DNA from: Persicaria tinctoria
Lineage: Eukaryota; Streptophyta; Magnoliopsida; Caryophyllales; Polygonaceae
Reading direction: 5' to 3'
NCBI GenBank assembly: GCA_037127255.1
Contig: JBANSL010000004.1
Location: 52,649,702-52,713,701, forward strand
Length of the DNA: 64,000 nucleotides
Shown here: positions 11,526 through 23,029 of the stretch, one piece after another
Numbering within the stretch: position 1 is the first letter of the stretch
How the letters are laid out: the number at the start of each line of letters is the position of its first letter
Position numbers and translations under genes: made by a program
The notes under the pieces: generated by a model
The model's input: only the letters and a program-made list of their open reading frames with translations
Told to the model about the DNA's origin: nothing
The model's database searches: none

Positions 11526-12000
11526 TATATTATATAGATATAGATATAGATATATAGATCGATAATTTCTCCATCCGTTCAAAAATACAAGTTTTTCAAC
11601 AAATTCTTGTTTATAATTTTAGTAATTTTATAGCTTTTATATGCATGGGTTGCAAGAATTATCGGTTTTTTTTTCTTTTTGGCATTTTCCTAGAATTCTG
11701 GATGCCGAGTACTTTATTGAAAAATGTATTACATTTACTTTTTATGTTTGTAAAAGAGAATCATGTACAAAATGCTAAAAAGGGGTGGAGTATTCAGCAA
11801 CTTCAAGAATTGTATCAACTAAAAAAATATCAGTTGGCATATGTATCAACAAAAACCTTAGCTTTGGCTTCCTATAAGGTAACTGCATTTCAAATTCCTA
11901 GAGGTGACTGCAGCCTGTAATGCAGTAAGCATGTACATATGCCATGCATTTTCACTTTAATTTTAACTGGTTTCATATGTAGAATATACTCTTATGGTAG

Positions 12001-13364
12001 TTGTTGGACCATAAAATTTTATAAATGAAATAAAAATAATCATGCTCCGTGGTAGTTCTTTCTTTCCTTTTCTTTGGGAAGAAAATTTTCTTTTTGAGGG
12101 TCCATCTGCAAATGTTGATAAATCAGCCCAGCCCACACAAAATAACCCATCACATAAAAACATTGAAAGAGGATCCAAAACTACTTAATATGACAGTTGA
12201 GTTAGAGCTTTCAACTGCTCCCCCATCACCAGAAGTTATTCTCATCTCTCTCAAAAAAAAGAAAAGGAAAAAAAGGAGAAATAGAATAGTGGGTAGTTAT
12301 CAATAGATAAGCAACTGTTGCTGCTCCTACACCCTATAAAAGGCGGATGGGATCCCCTGTCCCTCGACAGGCCCCGTGTATTCCCCTCCCCATCCACCGG
12401 TATTAAAAAAAAAAAAGGAAATGGTTAATGTTTGAAAAAAAAAAAAAAAAAGAAAAGGAACAAAGGAGAAAACTTTGGATTCTTTTGTGAAGGTTCAGTC
12501 TGGAAAATTGAAATAGGTATAGCTTTATACCTACAACTTTTCTGGTTTATTTTTGCAGGTACACGGAGAGGAAGAAGGGAAGATCAATTGCTTGGATGCC
12601 AGTACTCTCCCCTAAGCGGTTGAGCCTGATAATAGGCTTAAGTATAAGATTACTTTTGCCTAGGGTTCAACCTTATAATAGGTTGAGAGTACTCTCTCGT
12701 AGACGGCTCGAAATTTATTTTCGCCGCTACACTCGATCCCGGCGGGGATCGGTTTACAGTAGCGAAATGCCGTCGAAGTGGAAGCAGGAGAAAAGGGTGG
12801 CAAGGCAATGATAAAAGACAGGAAAAAAAATTTGTCTGCTAAAAACATAGGGGCTACTGGATTCTCACTTAAACTCTAACTAATGAGTTTAATCACAAAA
12901 GGAGGATTACTAAAATTTGACACTGAGGTTCAATCTCTCTGCCATGACAGTGGCTCCTCAAATGACACAAGTTCCCCTAAGCCTTGCCGGTTCTCCCTTG
13001 TGTATGATTCCCCAGGAAAAAAAAACTTAAATACCTTTCCCTCGCCCAAACCCCAAATCAAGATGACTTGAAAATCAAATTACTGCAGTCCAAACAAGCA
13101 AGGATGAATTTTCTTTCTAAGGACTCAAGTGCACACAAATTGTTCCTTAACATGGGAAATCAGATTCTCCACGCCAAAATCCACAGATTCAGACCCAAAT
13201 TGAAGTTGAATAAAAAAAAATGCCAAAGAATCACGATCGTCAAGATCAATCAACTAAGCCAATATGCCATACAATAAACCAAAAATTCATCACATTTCAG
13301 CAAAGAGCTATCCGTCCGAATAATTTCATGAGGTCTTTAAAAAAAAAATCAGAGCCAAACATAC
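12001..13364. other. Unassigned sequence unique to duplication copy 1
   Basis: There is no equivalent in copy 2. It holds a TATA-like string (TATAAAAGG near 12336), two long A runs (12402-12450) and a pair of related GGTTGAG/GGTTCAACC segments near 12615-12690. Short plus-strand frames (12596-12811) lack any recognisable motif. It may contain the 3' end of the candidate minus-strand gene just to its right. Confidence 0.3.
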
Positions 13365-13805
13365 TTGAAGGCTTGAGTTCATGCCGGATGCTCTCTCCGC
13401 TCCGTTAAGCTGTAATTTGGACCCAAAGGATGCCTCCAGTATCCCTTGTGACGATCGACGCCAGAGTTTGTCCTCGTCGCTGTCCTCCATCAGCTTCTTC
13501 AGACCATTAGCTCCCACTGCAAGCGATTGCTTGACCAATTTCTCTCAAATCAACACCAAGTCATGCTTGGTACAAAGCAAGGTGGAGTTCAGATTCACAC
13601 CTCAGATAAATAAATAAAAAAATCATCAAAATTGGACAGCAAAAGGGGCTCGAGAAAGCCAAGCGGAAGAGAGTCTCGGGTAGGATGAAATCCGTTCAGC
13701 AATCAGAGGGCAAAATTGGGGATACGGAGGACGAAATAAAGCTACGCATACCTGAAAATGGCCACGCCGTAGCTTCGTCAGCAAGACCTGGGCACCGTGA
13801 GCCAT
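13365..13805 (-). CDS. Candidate small spliced gene, unknown product
   Basis: Two minus-strand exons join in phase. Exon 1 (13805-13752, 18 codons, MAHGAQVLLTKLRRGHFQ) ends CAG before GTATGC. Exon 2 (13541-13365, 59 codons) starts after GAGAG and ends before GTATGT. Exon 2 reads KLVKQSLAVGANGLKKLMED then SDEDKLWRRS and looks helical and charged. Both introns have proper donors, and both exons are phase 0. No further exon could be placed with confidence; without the second splice the frame stops at about 13326. I do not recognise the family. The gene is missing from the second duplication copy. Confidence 0.35.
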
Positions 13806-15033
13806 TGGGTGTGCATATGCTGCTCGTGGGGACCGGCTCGAAAGCTCCCAAAAACCTCCATCCGCGATCAGGTCCCGAGCTCAGCCATGCTATCCGCCTT
13901 TGAACTGTCCGAATTACAGAGCCCGTCACAATGAAATTACCCAGGAAACCCCTTGAATTTAGCGTTTACGGGCTTGTGACTGTAAGTCAATTTGGGGATC
14001 TCTTTGAGGTGTGGCTATGGCGTTCTACTGATAAAAGAAAGAAAGAGGAAAGTGAGTTTGTCTGTTGCCGAGCAAAAGCAACAGTGAGGAGAAGGAATGT
14101 TTTACAATAAAGTCAAGTGGGCTTAAAAAAAAACAAGTGTGTGGTTGGGCTTGGCCCATGGAAAATGATGGCCCAAATGTCAAATTAAAGCTAAACAAAT
14201 AGCTACCATCAATTTACATGGCACACTCTCGAGTCTCGTATATGCATTCTTGCATATTTGAAAAATTATGCCTATTTACAAAACTCACCCACTAAAGTAT
14301 ACAAATTATAATTGACACAAATTAAAAATTGGGTTTAACCAAAAATCATAAAGTTAAACTCGTAAAATTTCTGTGTCATTTTATTCTAGTGGGCCGAGTC
14401 TCAAATCGGCTCCTAAATAACAAAAGCGGAGTCAAAAACCTTAGACCGAATTTTCCTAAATTAAAATCGGTTTGGGTAGAACTACGTAAAGACTTGACGC
14501 CGAAGAAACGGCTACGTAGGTAACCCGATATTAAATCTCAAGAATATGTCGGGTACAGTCGCTGACCTCTAATTTCACTTTAAAAATGAAAACAGGCTTA
14601 AATTTAAATTTAAATTAAACAAACATGATTTTCCGTGTAAGTGATAGCTGTTGAGTTGGGAAACCCTTCCGAGAAGGTGTGCTCAATTTATTCGGGTGAT
14701 ACGCGAGAAAATCTCATGCATATGATAGTGTGATTTATGTTAGGGCTACCCTTCCGAGAAGGTGGGTCCTAATACGATCCAATGATGCATGAAAATTTTA
14801 AAGATTCTAAAACACACAAAACCAAACCACTCGGAACTACGTGAGACTTGATTCTTTTCCAAGAGATACGTAGGCAACCAGTTAAAATTCGGGTGCAGCC
14901 CAAATCACCAAAACTACTCAAATCTTGGTATCGATACGACTTCGAATCAAGAGGATAACCAAAAGGGGTCGAACTCAAATATTAAAAATCAAATAAAATG
15001 TGTGGTACGATTATTGCGCATTTTTGTTCAACA
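13806..15033. other. Promoter-side DNA of the candidate gene and LTR-like debris
   Basis: 13806-14060 is GC-richer and could be the 5' region of the small gene. From about 14370 there are two copies of ACCCTTCCGAGAAGGTG (about 14663 and 14748), which can each form a hairpin. GAACTACGT..GACTTGA strings and TACGTAGG also occur twice (about 14480-14525 and 14834-14880). Such strings remind me of internal repeats in plant LTRs, but I see no boundaries. No gene is seen. Confidence 0.3.
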
Positions 15034-15149
15034 GTAGTATTGTTAAGGATCCAGACAAAAGTACTGTACAATTAAGTAGGCAGAGCCAACACCACCCGAG
15101 AAAACACGATGCACTGACTGAAGAAGGACCCATCTGGACAATCATTAGT

Positions 15150-15913
15150 TCAGTGATTAACTCGGTCATCAGGGGAGTCTTCATCTTCGTCATCTTCAGC
15201 TCTGCTGCCCAACTTGACAAGGTCTTCGACGAGGATCTTCCCATCTAATATACCAAATCCAAAAAAAGAAAATCGACAAGAGTATTATCAACTGCACCAA
15301 TTAAGCCCTGATTTCCAAATTTAGAACACAGGGACTGATACGACGACATAATACCTTTATCTTTGGATAGGTTGCTGATCAGCTCTTGAATGCCCTCCTT
15401 GCCTAATGTATCCTTCAAGTACATAGTAGCAGCTGCCACCTCTTCAGGAGTTACCTTTCCATCAAAATCCCTGCAGAAATAATTCATTAGATAGAGTACT
15501 TAATTCTCTAGTGCATACATATATAGTATGTAAGTGGTGCCGTGGTGGTAGGTCATGCAAAACAACCATTTAGCTTGTGGCTCACCTGTCAAGTAGCCGC
15601 CAGCCATCACCAATTTTGGCATCCACGTCGTCAATTTCTTTCTCAAGTGTATGGAGCATACCATCAATCTGTAAGAAAACAATTTGTTAGAAAATCCAAT
15701 TCAGATCATGAATGCCATAACTTATTGGCAGGATACAAGGAAAAGGCTATTTTGCTTGGTGCTTACTCGGTCTTTGAGTGCATCAGTAACCTTGTCAGCA
15801 ATAGCCGGCTCAGCAGCATGTCCGCTTTCCTCACGAGCAGCTTTATATGCTTTGAAGGCATCTGCTTCTCCTTCTGTACCCTCTTTCTCTACCATGCTGT
15901 TATAAAGCTCTAT
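15150..15913 (-). pseudogene. Truncated LETM1 copy: last four coding exons only
   Basis: Exons at 15913-15767, 15668-15586, 15470-15355 and 15244-15150 match exons 11-14 of the complete gene at a constant offset of 9503 bp. All splice sites are intact, and both EF-hand loops are retained. The last codon before the stop is His here and Asn in the full gene. Everything upstream of exon 11 is missing, because the tandem-duplication junction lies in the preceding intron (16118). It has no promoter of its own, so it is probably non-functional unless read from upstream DNA. Confidence 0.9.
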
Positions 15914-16121
15914 CTGCGCGTCAGAAATTGAATGAAAATACACAAGTGTAATTAGTTTCACAAGACAACATATGTATCTAAATTGCATAGAAACAAGGAC
16001 AAAATCACAAGTCTGACACCGACACAAGGAAACAACTAAAAAAATACATAGGAGATGCTTAACAAAATAGTATTACGATCAAAACCTATAAAAGAAGAAT
16101 TATAGATGATTCAGGGGTTGG

Positions 16122-16829
16122 TGTCTCTTTGAATTAACGACTGCTCCTCCATTTCTGATAATTCTCCCATCCACGGATTTAGTTTGCTGAGTTGTTCCTA
16201 GTAGGTCTTTAAAGAAGAGTTCAAACTACATAGCCACTTGGTCTAGAGAGGTAGTTTCTGTGCCATCATCTTTTTGGAGTGAGCTGATGTGATTTCTTTT
16301 CATGTTCTTCCTCATTAGCCCATGGAAATAGGCCGTGCATCTATCTCCTTTAAATGTATGTTTTGTTTTGGCCAATTGTGAGTTGAACTTGAACTTAACC
16401 TCTTTCAACCTGATAGCTTTTTTCCTGGCCACCTGTAAGTTCCTCTAGCAGTGTGGTTGATTCAGTATTCTCCTTTAAAGAACTAAAAACCCTTGCATAT
16501 TCCTTGTATGCTAACTTTTCTCTTGCTGAGATGCTCGAGAATGTCGGGTGTTATTTAAGCTTGTACAACATCTTGCATAACTTGCACTGGCTTGTACCCC
16601 ATCCTGCAAAGCTCCAATTTTGTTGGACATTGTTTTGGAAATCATGATGATATATCCACATATTGAAAAACTTAAAGGGACCTTTTTTCTTTTTTTTTCT
16701 GTTGATCCAAGACTTGAACCATGATTTGACAGTGGTTTGGAATTTGAAAAGACATTTGGGATGAGGAATGAGGCTTTGCGGATATAATTTCTTGTAGTCC
16801 AGGCATAATTGATCATCACTCTATCTATC
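16122..16829 (-). pseudogene. LINE linker relic (copy 2)
   Basis: Counterpart of about 5396-6104. The minus strand reads KFKFNSQLAKTKHTFKGDRC then YFHGLMRKNMKRNHISSLQK, typical of the stretch between endonuclease and RT in plant LINEs, and DRVMINYAW further upstream. The RT itself was not included in the duplicated segment. Confidence 0.75.
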
Positions 16830-16834
16830 GTGTG

Positions 16835-19800
16835 TGTAAAACCTTGGATTTTCAAATCCTAATTTTTGAAAAAAGAAAATTTAAAATGAATTTAAAATCG
16901 GAAATTTAAGGAAAACTCGTTAAATCGGATTTCAAAACTAATGGAACAGATTTCCGACCTAAATAAAATTTCTAAAACTAACTTGGCATGACAACCTTGA
17001 TTCTCGGATTTTCAAAATCTAATTGCACGAGATAGAGCGGGAAATTGGGAAGCTAACGTCGGAAACTAATTTCGTGACTAACCTTGGGTTTCGAACTCGC
17101 AACGTCGGACGAAGATTCTCGCTCTCACCTCACCTTGCCCTAGCCTACTCACCTTACCCCCAAACCCTAGCTCTTGGAGCTTGAAGACCCATTTGAATTC
17201 AAATGTGGTGAAAGATGCTCATGCGTAAGTTGGAGAAACACCCCATCCCTCTTTTTCACTCCCCCTCTCTTGCACCCCTCATTTTAGGAAGGGGACAAAG
17301 CTTGTTCTTATCCTCCATATCCTCACATCAATCCATTCCATTTCACTTCTTAAGGTTACAACTCACTCTCACTTCAAACAAAGAAACCCTAAACCTTATC
17401 TCACTTGAAGAAGAGAAACCCAAATCCAAGAAACCCTAAAACTCCACTCACCTCACTCCCTTGTGCCGCCGCCACCCACCATTATCTCCACCACCCATCA
17501 CCACAAACTCCGGTCACCTCCTCTGCCACCTCAACCACCAAATGCCATCCTCTTTCCTCATTTTCCCCTTGCGCCGAAAACCCTAAATCCCACCCATCAC
17601 CTCTCTTTCCTTCCTCCTTGAATACCAAGTGTTCTAGCAACCTCCTTACCTTCCATTGAAGTCCAAGAAGCTATTCGAGATCCTTATCAGCCCGGAAGTT
17701 CGAGAAAGAAGCTCTGGAGTCCTATTCATCCTCTTTTGAGGGTCTGTTTGGATTCCCTTTGTATTTTAATTATAATACATGTTTTTAGTTTATAATGAAT
17801 TTATCAAATAAGTACCGTTTGGATGGCAATTTTACAAATTAAATTATAATCTATCTTTTGTAGGTCTTCTCGAACTCGCTCTCACTATCTTATTGAACTG
17901 GAATGCCGTCATTGATGTCCTTGAATGGCCACCTTATCTAAGGACCTTGCAGGCCGGAATCCGGCAAAGTTCGGAAGAGAGAGGGTCAGCAAGTTTTTTT
18001 GTTGAAGATGATTTGGTTTTTGAGGGCTTGAGATCGGTGGGCATTTTCCCGGTGTGCTGAGTGCCTGATTGGAGTTTAGGGTTAGGATTTGGAGGGTTTC
18101 GACTTTTGAGACTTTCGATTGAGGGTGGGATTAGGTCGAATAGGGAGTTTGAGCTCAAATCAATGGTTGTGAGGGAGATGATTCGACCGATTTCGTCTGG
18201 AATTGGGCTAGTCAGGTTCGCATTCGAGATTGTGAGAGTGGAGAGGGAGGTAAACGAAGCGAGATTGGGTACGAACAGGAGGGGGAGAGCGATGTAGCTG
18301 ATGACGATTTACGAAACTGAGTTACAGAGCCTTGATAGAACAAACTATGGCGATTCATTTGCATAATAACAGGTGTGGGGTCTTTAAAGCTCAAACTTGA
18401 GAGCTCTTATGGAGGTGAAGGCACTGAGGGGGAGAAGTGAAGCAGAGCACTGAGACCTCGTGGATGGGTGGCAGATTAAATGTACAGGGAAAATTAATTA
18501 ACCAGGTACTGTATAAGTAAATTATGATTATAATGAACTTTTCTATTTAATACATCCAAGTTAATTATAAACACAATGAAAAGGAATCCAAACAGACCCT
18601 GAGTCTAACAAGGGTAAGGGTTTCATCTTCAGTTCCTTTCTCTTACAACCTTCCAAAGTTGGTAACTTTAACCCTCCTAACACTCCCTCAGCTCACCCAA
18701 CAAGAATATCCAGAAGAAAAAAAGCTCGGAATCGCCCTTCAAGCCACCCCGGAGAAGAAAAGTGAAGAAAAGAAGAGTTGGGTGAGAAATCTCTCTTTCC
18801 ATCGATTTTTACGTTCTCTTTTGATTCTAACATGTTTCTAGAAGTCTAGGAAAAAAATGAAAAAAGGGGAAGAGCTAACAACAACAAACGAGGTCAAGAA
18901 AGAGCTTGAATCAAAGATTCACGCGGGGACTCGCCGCCGCGAGTATGAACTCGCAGCCATGAGTTAGAACAAGCCCCGAGGGTTCTAACTTGTGGCCGCG
19001 AAAGGTTGTTCCGTGGCGGCGAGTGAGCTCATATGGGATGTCCTAGAGGGATCCCAGACTCGCGGCCGCGACAAGGTGTTTCGGGGACGCGAGATTTCTC
19101 GCGGCCACGAGACCCTTCGCGGGCACGAAGCCCTCACGGGCGCGAGTGTGATTCCACGACCGCGACACCCCTGTTCTCACGGGGTGCTCGCTGGGACATC
19201 TCACGGCGGCAAGAACCATTTTTTCCACGGCGAGTTACCCCCTGGACAAGCGTTTTGAACTCGTATTTCTCAATGTTTTGCTGAACGTTTTCACAACCCA
19301 TCTTTAACAATTTTGAGGATTTAAATGACCGATCTAATAACTTAACATGGGTTTTTGGAAAAGTAATTTCATAAGTGTTTCATGGTCGGAGATCCTAAAC
19401 GATTAACTCGATTTTTGAAACGGTTTTCGAGACTAACTTGGGAACATGACTTGATCGGTGACTAACTAGCATATGCATATTGATGTGATTGGCTGACTAA
19501 CGGCATGAATGTGTGAACTAATAGCATATGTGAATGACTAATGACATGATGAAATAGTAATGTTATGTTATCGTATATGTTTTATACCTTATGATTATGA
19601 TGAACTGTTGAGATGTATATGCGGATATGATATTATGAGCATGCAAAAGTGGCTGAGTAATATATGGAGAATAATGTGGTCTTATGGAATGTGATGTTAC
19701 GATCCGTGATTGAGCATGATGGAATGGAAATTGCGATGTGTTTACTTATTTTATTGAATAATGTGTGCTATGAATGCTTGAGTAGTTAGATGTAGACTTA

Positions 19801-20428
19801 TATATCACGCTATGTATCTAGGTGATACTTTGTGATTGTGATTGATGTGTTCCGAGTCTTCTATTATGCTGCTCTGCATAGCCAGGCAAGTCTCTTCGGA
19901 GCTTACTAATATTTGATCAGACCCTTCCCTGCTTATACGTTCATGGTGTACTAGGTGCTTGCATATCATATGAAACATTATCTGTGAAGTAATTAGAGTC
20001 TTTGCTAGGGTCATAGGGGCATATGTTACGCTTATGAATTATTGATGTTGATTGTCTCTATGAGCGGGGTTCCTTACATGGTTGAGAGTGAGCGTCTGAG
20101 ATTCTAACTTCCCCAGGCTTGCATGAATTTGGGATTTGACGTTTTTCGGATTCCGTTTTGACCCGGCTCCGTCGTGGCACCCTATGTATGGTTTTGAGAT
20201 TTTATGTTGGTTTGCATAGTAAATGAATTTCCTGCGACTTAGACTTAGGACAAACACAAGGGATTCACCCCAAGGATTCCAACGATCCTTACCATTTGGG
20301 AGTGAAATCCCATTTTAAAGTACTAATCCTTGATTTCAATCCTTCAACCTGTACTCGGAGCGGAAGATCCTAACGAATGATCCTTCCTTCAAAACGTAAC
20401 TCGGGATTTCCAATCCCGAGCCATTACA
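16835..20428. mobile_element. Solo LTR (copy 2), interrupted
   Basis: The same solo LTR as at 6110-9334, with the same flanking GTGTG (16830-16834, 20429-20433), so insertion preceded the duplication. It starts TGTAAAACC and ends GCCATTACA. An 860-bp element sits at 17740-18599. Around 19970-20080 it lacks roughly 550 bp that copy 1 has. The palindromic doublets are retained at about 18924-19232. Confidence 0.85.
17740..18599. mobile_element. Pack-MITE-like element with gene-like filler
   Basis: An 860-bp insertion, precise against copy 1, with inverted ends GGGTCTGTTTGGATTCC and GGAATCCAAACAGACCC and a 3-bp TGA duplication (17737-17739, 18600-18602). The ends and 3-bp duplication suggest PIF/Harbinger. 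The middle (about 17860-18450) is GC-richer than the AT-rich arms. On the minus strand it carries gene-like frames (for example IPPSIESLKSRNPPNPNPKL at about 18065-18130), broken by stops. A captured host gene fragment is the likely explanation; the donor is unknown. Confidence 0.75.
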
Positions 20429-20433
20429 GTGTG

Positions 20434-20790
20434 TGCTCTCCTACTGTACTCATTCCATCTTTTAGGCCAATCTTAGCCACACAATTCCACAAAATAGCTA
20501 TCTCATATGTTATAACTGTTGAGCCATTCTTCCTCTCACATGATCTCATTCTTGCATTAAAATATCCTAATACAATCCAGGGACCTTGTTTTGTATTGCA
20601 TTCTATATACCTGTGCTAGATGAAAATCTTTCCCACTTATTTTACATGTCAACTTCCATCATATCATTTGTTCTGTTGACACATAGTGCTCATGTAGAAA
20701 ATTCCATTGGTTGAAATTTTTCCTCAGGATATCATTAAGCTTCCTCTAAACCAGTTTTATTTCTATGAGACCCATAAAAACTACTCTCTT
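20434..20790 (-). pseudogene. LINE endonuclease relic (copy 2)
   Basis: Counterpart of 9340-9690. The GDFN-box reading is more decayed here, with several substitutions relative to copy 1. Confidence 0.65.
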
Positions 20791-22330
20791 CTTTCGCCAT
20801 AACATGTCATTTTAGCTTGTGCGTAATTTTTAAGAAAATCAACAAAACATGTCTAAATTGTTTTGCCTCAACTTTGTTTTTATTTTATTTTGTTTTCTTT
20901 CTATTTCAATCAATCAAAACCCCCCTTTCTACTAATTGGTAAATACCTACTCCTTAGAGACTTTGATGCTCTGTGGGATCGACTTCTTACTTACTTGCTA
21001 TACTAGTTTGTAGGTTTGAGTTATATTTTGATAGGAGACACAACGATTTCCTCCCATCAAATTTTGGAGCCGTTGCCGGGGAATCAAGTTTATTTCTTTG
21101 TTTTGTGTGTTTATTAATTTTTGTGCATATATTTAACAATGTTGTGAACCTATCTTACGGTTCACGACACCCTTACTACTAGATTGCATAGGTATGTTGA
21201 CGACCTTGGTTCATTGGGTTATCAATATGGAGTGCGAAAAATGTGTGTTTGCGTATTTGATGGGATGAATGTTGAAACACGGAGCCGTGCTGAGTACATG
21301 AGTAATGGAGGCCTATTGGAGATGGGACTCTTTGAGATTTGGGATTTTTTTCCTGCTACGTGAGTCACCAGGTTGAACAAGAAGTGTCAATCCAGAGCCT
21401 TACACAAGTACTGCAGCAGCTAGCTGAGCGCAACAGAAACTTGGAAAATCAGATGGCTGAGTAAAACCGAATCCTGGAGGAACAAATGAGCCAAATTTTA
21501 AAACTAATCGTTGGTCCCCAAGGTGAGAAAGAAGCAAGCTTAGAGGAGGAAGACGAAACCACGACGGAGGGTGAGAAGCCCGAGGTGCGGCGACTACAGC
21601 AAACAAGCGACGACCACCGCAAGGAGGTGCAGCGGCCGCTGCATGCAGGCAGGGACCACGATATTGCCTCTGACGGACACCAGCAGTTCCCTCCTCTCGA
21701 CTTGCAGAAACCACGGTGACAGCAGCAAACAAGCAGCGACCACTGCATGCAGGTAGGGACCGCGATATTGCCTTTGACGGACACCAGCAGTTCCCTCCTC
21801 TCGACTTGCAGAAACCCATCCCGCCATGCCGTGAGAAAGAGGAATTGGTTGCAATCAGTTATAGCTTCTTAGATGATGGAGGAGAGGGTCTAGTGCTTTC
21901 TGACTTGGAATCTCATGAGTCGACGCATGAGGTTATATGTGATGTGTCTCTTACTCCATCTGACACATCCATTCTGAGCTCACCTATCAATGAACCAGGT
22001 CTAGAGCCATCAGCTGAGGCTCAAGAGGTAATAAAGGTAAACTTTTGCAATTTTGAAGGTAATGGTGATTATGCTGATTTTTTTTATTGCTATTTTGAGA
22101 AGTCATCAGCGGAACTGTGTTGGTGGTATCATATTCCTTCAGTAGAGAGGCATGGTGATTATGTTAATCCTTTTACTCCAGTTAGTTTTATTATTTGTGA
22201 GTTTTTGGAAAAAAAAAATATTAAAATCATTATTTTAATAGATATTTCATTTTTTAACTTTTCTTTTAATTCATAAATCTCCTTCTAAAGATTTTTAAAT
22301 TTAAAGGTAAAATCATCCCTTATTTTTTTA
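20791..22330 (+). mobile_element. Gypsy (Athila/Tat-like) 5' fragment (copy 2)
   Basis: Counterpart of 9691-11050. The primer-site-like TGGAGCCGTTGCCGGGGA is at 21065-21082. This copy keeps about 100 bp near 21965-22060 that copy 1 has lost (reading EPGLEPSAEAQEVIKVNFC). It also has a local tandem duplication of about 100 bp (about 21597-21718 and 21720-21818, both ending CTCTCGACTTGCAGAAACC). Stops interrupt the gag-like frame. Confidence 0.6.
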
Positions 22331-22529
22331 GCACAAATGACTCACCTACTCTATTTTTGCTATTCTAAAAAACGAATATATTTTTGCAAACAGAACACCG
22401 ATTTGGTGTATTTTCGCAAATCGGCCATGTATTTAGACAAAACAACGTATTATTATGTTGTCGTTTCCCTACCGTATTATATCCTATATTTTTTGAAATA
22501 TGGTTTTTATGTGTCCGTGCAACATAAAT

Positions 22530-22716
22530 GTTACTTTTCTTTTTTGATATTTTTGGGTACATTTAGATATTTTTCTTTGTATGTTTGGAGGGCATAGAGG
22601 GGTCATTTTGGGTTATACGGTTCCTTTTTACATGGGACTCTTGGTATAGTCTCATCTTTTTGTGATCTGGTTTTTATCACCATTTCTCTATATTTATCTT
22701 TTCAAGCAACATAAAT
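22530..22716. repeat. 187-bp segment between GCAACATAAAT direct repeats
   Basis: Present in copy 2 only. Copy 1 has a single GCAACATAAAT at this point. Either copy 1 lost the segment by recombination between the direct repeats, or copy 2 gained it. No coding or terminal structure is seen. Confidence 0.6.
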
Positions 22717-22762
22717 GATACATGGCGCATTATTTTCAACCGGCATTGCTCATATTTTAATT

Positions 22763-22765
<3 letters not shown>

Positions 22766-22799
<34 letters not shown>
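22766..22799. repeat. (AT)n microsatellite
   Basis: An uninterrupted AT run of about 30 bases, absent from copy 1. A CATATTTTAAT string is duplicated on both sides of it. Confidence 0.9.
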
Positions 22800-22800
<1 letters not shown>

Positions 22801-22812
22801 ATCATATTTTAA

Positions 22813-22821
22813 TACTGAGTA
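22813..22821. other. Probable Stowaway excision footprint
   Basis: The sequence reads TA-CTGAG-TA. Copy 1 has an intact 217-bp MITE between the same TA dinucleotides, starting CT and ending GAG. The five bases left equal the first two and last three bases of the element, as mariner-type excision would leave. Confidence 0.75.
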
Positions 22822-23029
22822 TATTATATAGATATGGATATATAGATCGATAATTTCTCCGTCCGTTCAAAAATACAAGTTTTGCAACAAATTCTTGTTT
22901 ATAATTTTAGTAATTTTATAGCTTTTATATGCATGGGTTGCAAGAATTATCGGTTTTTTCTTTTTGGCATTTTCCTAGAATTCTGGATGCCGAGTAATTT
23001 ATTGAAAAATGTATTACATTTAATTTTTA

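Larger units (their letters stand above)
5392..16121. repeat. Tandem segmental duplication, copy 1 (10.7 kb)
   Basis: This segment recurs downstream at 16118-25624. It spans part of the LINE, the solo LTR, a gypsy fragment, the candidate small gene and the 3' exons of LETM1. The junction near 16118-16121 fuses LETM1 intron DNA (..GATTCAGGGG) to LINE DNA (TGTCTCTTTG) across a shared TTGG. The same TTGG lies at 5392-5395 and 25621-25624. Copies of the repeat-derived part differ by roughly 5 percent in blocks I compared by eye. Confidence 0.85.

Noticed and set aside
12596..12811. An Arg-rich 71-residue plus-strand frame after a TATA-like string
   Set aside because: No homology, unusual composition and no supporting splice structure; left as unassigned.
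15542..15931. A 129-residue plus-strand frame across the truncated LETM1 exons
   Set aside because: It is antisense to conserved LETM1 exons and crosses their introns; it has no motif of its own.
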